From Niebla homalea (taxonomy: Eukaryota; Ascomycota; Lecanoromycetes; Lecanorales; Ramalinaceae), in NCBI GenBank assembly GCA_019925105.1, contig JAHGAU010000015.1, forward strand, positions 868,001 to 932,000: 64,000 bases of DNA, in the 5' to 3' direction. The notes beneath the pieces were generated by a model. It searched no databases and had not been told where the DNA came from. It worked only from the letters and a program-made list of their open reading frames with translations. Every line of letters starts with the position of its first letter. Position 1 is the first letter of the stretch. The translations under genes and the position numbers were made by a program. Of the stretch, positions 59,562 through 64,000 are shown one piece after another.

Positions 59562-61739
59562 CTAACGGATAATATTATTAAAATTATTAAGCCGTTAACG
59601 TAAATTTAATAAATATATTTATTAATCTCTTATTATTTTAATAATTTTATTTAATAGTTTTATTTACTTAATATCCTTTATTTAATAACGTTTTAAATGT
59701 TTATAATTTAATATTTATGCTTCTTCGCCTTTTAATATTATCACGGTTATCATTAAAGTTATTTAACTAATTATATATTATAATAAAGATAATCGTTTCC
59801 GTAACGTTAACTTATTTACGTGCATAATACCCGTAATAAATAAAGTTATTAGTTAAAGCTTAAACTTTAATAATCTTACGGAAAAATAGTATATAAAAGT
59901 TAAATAGCTGTAGTATTAATTATATAGATAGTTATTACCTATATATATAATTTCCGTTATTATAACGTTATAATTTTATTTACGTTTCCTTTTACTCCGT
60001 GTTGTCTTATTATATTATTCCCGTAATTCTTAAGAATACTTTAAGTCCGCCTCCGGTATTTATTAATTATATTTAGGGTTTTAGTTAATTTATTTAATTT
60101 AATATTAAACGCCCTTTTTATATTTAATTTTATTAATAATTTCTTTAATTATTCATTCCTTTTTATTATTAATTAATTTAAATACTTATATTATAGTTTC
60201 CGCCGTTTAATCGTTAACGTAAATATAATAAATCTTTAAAAAAGAAATATAAATAATAAGGTAAATTTAATAAATAATAAGAAAGAGTAAACGGTACGTT
60301 TACGTTTTAATTTTATTATTAATTTTAAAGGGTTTTATAAATTAAGGTATAAGTTTTTTATTTGGTTACTTTAACTTAAAATTTTTAATATTTAATATTA
60401 TTAATTCGCTAACGTTATATAATTTTAACTTATATTTTTTATTGTATATCTTTTAAGTTAATTTAATATTACGGTATTATTAATCCGTTAATATTAATCT
60501 TATTTTATATAATATTTTAACCTTATTTTTTACTATAAATATTTCCTTTTTCATAAGTTTATTTTTAAGTTTAAAATGAACATCTAGCTTATAACTATAT
60601 ATTATTATAAAAAGTTTATAACTTAAATTTAAGTATTTCGAGTTTATATAAATAAATTCGGTTAAAGGGAGTAATTTTACTTAATTTATTTATTCGGAGC
60701 TAATAAAGGTCCTTAAATATTATTTAAGACCTTAATTTTAACTCTTTATTTAGTTATCCGTTTATAAATAAAAAGCGGTATTTAATTTACGCTTTATCTT
60801 TATAAAATAATATAATAATCCTTAGAATTTATTAGTAAATAAAAACCTTTAATTAATTATAATTCTAATTAATATATTATACCGTAACACGATTTCTTTA
60901 AAGAAAAATTCCGTTAACGTAATAATATCGATTTATTTCGTAATAAAAAGGTATCTATAAATCTTTATATATTTATTTACGATTATTAAAATTAAGTTAT
61001 AAACGTTATTTTTAATTCTATTTACGGATAAGTTAATAATAAAGTTTATATTAAGTTCTTTTTAAAATATAATTAATTAAGGGAGTAAAATAAACTTATT
61101 ATAAGGGCGGTAACGTAGTATTTTAATCCTTTAATAAGTATTATATGTTTTAATATAGTTATTAATTTAAGCTTTTAAACCGTTTGAGGGGTATTTACGG
61201 GTTAAAAACTTATACGTTTTTTCGGCTTTAAAGTGGCTTGTTAATAAGTTATTATAATACTTATTAATCAGCTTTTCTTTAACCGTTTTATTACAGGGGA
61301 TATATATATGGCTTTTATAAGTAATAAGGTTATTCGGATTAATTCTTTAAGTATTATTATAATTTTAACGAGAATACGTTAATATTACGTTATTATCCTT
61401 AATCTTATATATAAATATATCGTTAACCTATAAATCCTTAATAAGTAACTTAATCGGCCTGGATTCCTTATAAGGTTTTTTAAATAATTATTAAATTTTT
61501 TTTCACAAAATAATAATTTAAATATTTCTTAAAGCGAATAACAATTAATAATTAATAACCGCTATCCGCCGGCGTTTTATTAACTTATCGGATTAAAGTA
61601 TAAGTTTATTCTATAAGGTAAATAATAAGGTAATATTAAAAAACAAAATTCTTTTATAGTTTAAACGTTTTAATAAAAGATGAATAAGGTTTATTTTACC
61701 TTAACGATAAAATACTTTAAAGTTATAATTAATAAGTCC

Positions 61740-62260
61740 ACCGGCTGGGGAAGAAAAAGAGAAGCGGAAACCGGCCACGCCAATTATACGAACCGGAAAG
61801 CATCTTCTATAGCCGTAAGGATATAATGGTAAACGCCTGTTAAAAGTTTTTAAAGGAGTTAACGGCGATAATAATATAAGAGGGGTATATATTAAGCGCG
61901 TGAATATTAATGAAAACATTTAGAGGCGCTACGTAAAATTAAGGTAATATAAACGTATAAAAAAGCGGAAAAGTAATAAGCTTAAAAGCGGCCCCTATAA
62001 GGATATAGTCGTAATATTATGGATTTTCTTGGGAAAATTAAAATATAGGAAGTATATAAATAGATTATTACTTTTTAAACGGCCGTTAATATTTTTTACC
62101 TTAAGGGATAAAGGGTAAAGGCTTAATAAACGCCGGTTTTTGCCTTAACGTTATAAGTATCAGGTTTTTACGGTTATTAATAAGGTTAAAAGGCCGCGTA
62201 TTAAGGAACGCCGGAATTAGCCCAGCTAGATCCGTAGTATAAATCAATTAATCAATCAAT
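61740..62260 (-). repeat. Right terminal inverted repeat
   Basis: This is the right arm of the ~8.7-kb element, inverted relative to 53,598-54,120. It keeps more GC than the left arm; a 72-codon minus-strand frame (61,701-61,919) survives in it because there are fewer C-to-T changes. That frame lies in the repeat itself and has no recognisable domain. Confidence 0.72.
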
Positions 62261-62319
62261 AATTAATAAGTTTTAAGGTTTATTTAATTTAATATGGGTT
62301 TAACGTTAATTATTTTGAT

Positions 62320-64000
62320 TAATTGATTGATTGATTTATATTACGGGTCTAGCTAAGCTAATTCCGGCGTTCCCTAATAATCGGCTATTTAGCCTTACTG
62401 GTAACCGTAAAAACCTGATATCTATAGCGTTAAGAATAAAAACCGGTACTTACCTAATTTTTACTCTCGCTTTAAAGGTTAAAAACATTAACGGCTATTT
62501 AAAGAGTAATAATTTATTTATACGTTTTTTTTAAGAAAACCTATAATATTATAACTGAATCCTTATAAGGGTTATCCTTAAACTTATTACTTTTTTATTA
62601 CCTTATTAATCCGTTTTATATTAAGATTTCTGATTATATTTTTAAATATTTATACCGATACGTATATTATTATCCTTTTATTTATATAATTCTATTAATC
62701 GATATAATGACGTTTCTTATATTGCCTTAATATTTACGGTTTAAAACCCTTATTAAGTATAGTCTTTTCGCCTTTATTTTTTGCCTTTAAGTTAATAATA
62801 AAGTTTTTCAGTTAAGTCTTTAATTACCTCCTTTATCTCCCTGGTTAGATTAAACTATAATAATAGGCCTATAATTATTAGAAACTTAACGGCCGTTTTA
62901 ATACCTGTTTTAATAGTAAATATTTAACGGTAATCGTTAATCTTTACTTTTTTAAATAGTCCCAACTTAAGCTTCTTAAATAACGGGTAAGAGATAAGTA
63001 TATAAATAGCGTCTTATTTCTTTTATTTATACTTATAATTAGTATCTATCCGGTTATTAACGTATATAATAAAAAGGAAATAAACTAAACCGGTTTTACC
63101 CGTTTTAAGTTAAATCGTTAATACGTTATCCTTTTTCTTTATGATCTTATAACGCCGGAAATACTTATCGGTAACCTTATTTTTATTTAAAGCCAGGTAT
63201 TATTACCCTTAAGGGATTAAATTTCTATATTTATATTAACGCTTTATTTATCGTATTATAGTTTATAAAGTAATCGCCGTTAAATTTATTTTTATAATCT
63301 TTTTTAATTTCCGTTATTTTCGTTTCCGGTAAAAGTTTATATATTTTTACGTTAACTTCTTAAATATAAATTAAATTAACTTCTTTTTTAATTTACTTTA
63401 ATTTAACTTCCGTAAAAGGGTTAAGTATCGCTTTTTTATTTTTTTTTATTTAAGACTTTTTATAGTTTTAATAAATACGTTTATTTCCCGTTAACGTAAC
63501 CGGATACGTATCCCTTTTAAGTTTCATTTAAGCGATTACTTAATTAAGGGTTAGCTTTATCGGTAATATAAAAACCTCGGACTTTAATATTAAGACGGGG
63601 ATTGTTTTATATGCTTTATTAATTACTTTTAAGTATCAGTTTTAAACCTTTTATAGTTATTAAACGGGGTCCTTTTTATATTTAAGTATATTTTTAAATA
63701 CGTATTAAATAACTATTATATATATTATAATAAGCTTTATTATTACTTAATATATGGTTTTAACTTTTTATAAGGTAACTTTTTACGTTAATACCGTAAG
63801 GCAGATAAAACCTTTTTTTTACAAAATTATTTTCCTTTAAACCTTATTTATATAATCCTTTTAATTAAGTCTTTTATTAATTTAAAGAATAAGTATTTTA
63901 ATATCAAATTCCGGCTTTACCGCGATATTATTTAAATTTATTATAACTATTATATCGTATAACTTTAAACTCCTTATTATATAAATAAACTTATATTTAT
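62320..64000 (+). mobile_element. Second copy of the inverted-repeat element, left end, cut by window edge
   Basis: The sequence from about 62,320 matches the left end and interior of the first element in the same orientation, offset by about 8.7 kb. Shared blocks include GTCTAGCTAAG, AACCGTAAAAACCTGATA, a GGAAATAA-(A/G)-CTAAACCG-like block (about 54,400 and 63,085) and AAAACCTCG (about 54,870 and 63,570). At about 63,636-63,660 it has the LTR target region without the LTR. The copies differ mainly by C/T and G/A changes, as expected of RIP acting on duplicated sequence. Confidence 0.7.

Larger units (their letters stand above)
53598..62260. mobile_element. Degraded ~8.7-kb element with long terminal inverted repeats
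   Basis: The two ends are inverted copies of each other. The left end begins ATTGATTGATTTATTGG and the reverse complement of the right end begins ATTGATTGATTAATTG. Both then run through shared blocks such as CTACGGATCTAGCT, ATTCCGGCGTTCCTTAATA and AACCGTAAAAACCTGATACT. The match runs about 520 bp before it fades. Excluding the later LTR insertion the element is about 8.5 kb. All internal frames are broken by C-to-T changes, so the transposase type cannot be read. Long inverted repeats fit a DNA transposon (for example MULE-like) better than an LTR element. I saw no convincing target duplication. Confidence 0.7.
50691..64000. repeat. AT-rich block of RIP-degraded repeats
   Basis: From about 50,690 the sequence changes within tens of bases to very high AT with dense stop codons in every frame. 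Remaining C is mostly in CpG or CpC, and TpA is abundant while CpA and TpG are scarce. That is the footprint of repeat-induced point mutation, which turns CpA into TpA in repeats. No intact gene is present. The block continues past the window edge. Parts that I could not assign to an element (50,691-53,597) look like the same kind of decayed repeats. Confidence 0.9.

Noticed and set aside
50691..64000. Starship-type giant element or a centromere
   Set aside because: No tyrosine-recombinase captain gene is readable, and the visible structure is a pair of ordinary-sized inverted-repeat elements. A centromere cannot be judged from sequence alone.
53598..64000. The direct copies at 53,598 and 62,320 as the two LTRs of one retrotransposon
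   Set aside because: The similarity runs well over 1.4 kb and includes the interior, and the same sequence also occurs inverted at 61,740-62,260, which fits inverted-repeat elements and not LTRs.
1..64000. CRISPR arrays, bacterial operons or prophage
   Set aside because: The genes have spliceosomal introns and eukaryotic products; no regularly spaced repeats were seen.

Overview
The window is nuclear DNA from a filamentous ascomycete (Pezizomycotina). Three things point there: genes broken by short introns (about 47-130 nt, GT...AG with CTAAC/CTGAC-like branch sites), gene families typical of that group (MUG190 SMP/C2 protein, fungal ADAM protease, HUL4-type HECT ligase, Ras-GEF with an N-terminal P-loop domain), and a C-to-T mutated, very AT-rich block of the kind left by repeat-induced point mutation (RIP). 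I cannot name the species.

Layout. Positions 1-50,690 are ordinary gene-rich sequence with about 20 genes on both strands. In order: a two-helix membrane protein of unknown function; an ADAM metalloprotease; acetyl-CoA synthetase (facA); MUG190 lipid-transfer-like protein; GET2; an unknown disordered protein; a Y-family DNA polymerase; SEC31; a one-RRM protein; COX12; a mitochondrial ribosomal CI-B8 protein; GEP3 GTPase (with an apparent 1-nt frameshift); SDE2; ribosomal protein eS10; an M20-type carbamoylase/amidase; HUL4 HECT E3; ribosomal protein eL15; an unknown small protein; a PSP1-domain protein; NFU1; and a Ras-GEF. Exon boundaries were rebuilt by hand from splice signals, reading frame and the remembered shape of each family.

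Positions 50,691-64,000 are an AT-rich block without intact genes. Most C residues there sit in CpG or CpC, and CpA/TpG is scarce, which is the RIP pattern. Inside it I found a degraded ~8.7-kb element (53,598-62,260) with ~0.5-kb terminal inverted repeats, the start of a second copy in the same orientation (from about 62,320 to the window edge), and a clean 174-bp solo LTR with a 5-bp target duplication (54,966-55,149) that inserted after the mutation. The second element copy still carries the empty version of the LTR site.

How the genes relate. They are mainly housekeeping genes and form no pathway cluster. Mitochondrial functions recur (COX12, mitoribosomal CI-B8 protein and GEP3 side by side; NFU1 further on), as do secretory-pathway functions (GET2, SEC31, ADAM, MUG190). 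The best leads are the transposon architecture, the GC-AG introns and possible 3-nt microexon in COX12, the GEP3 frameshift, and the split start codon of eS10. I saw no new enzymatic or defence system.
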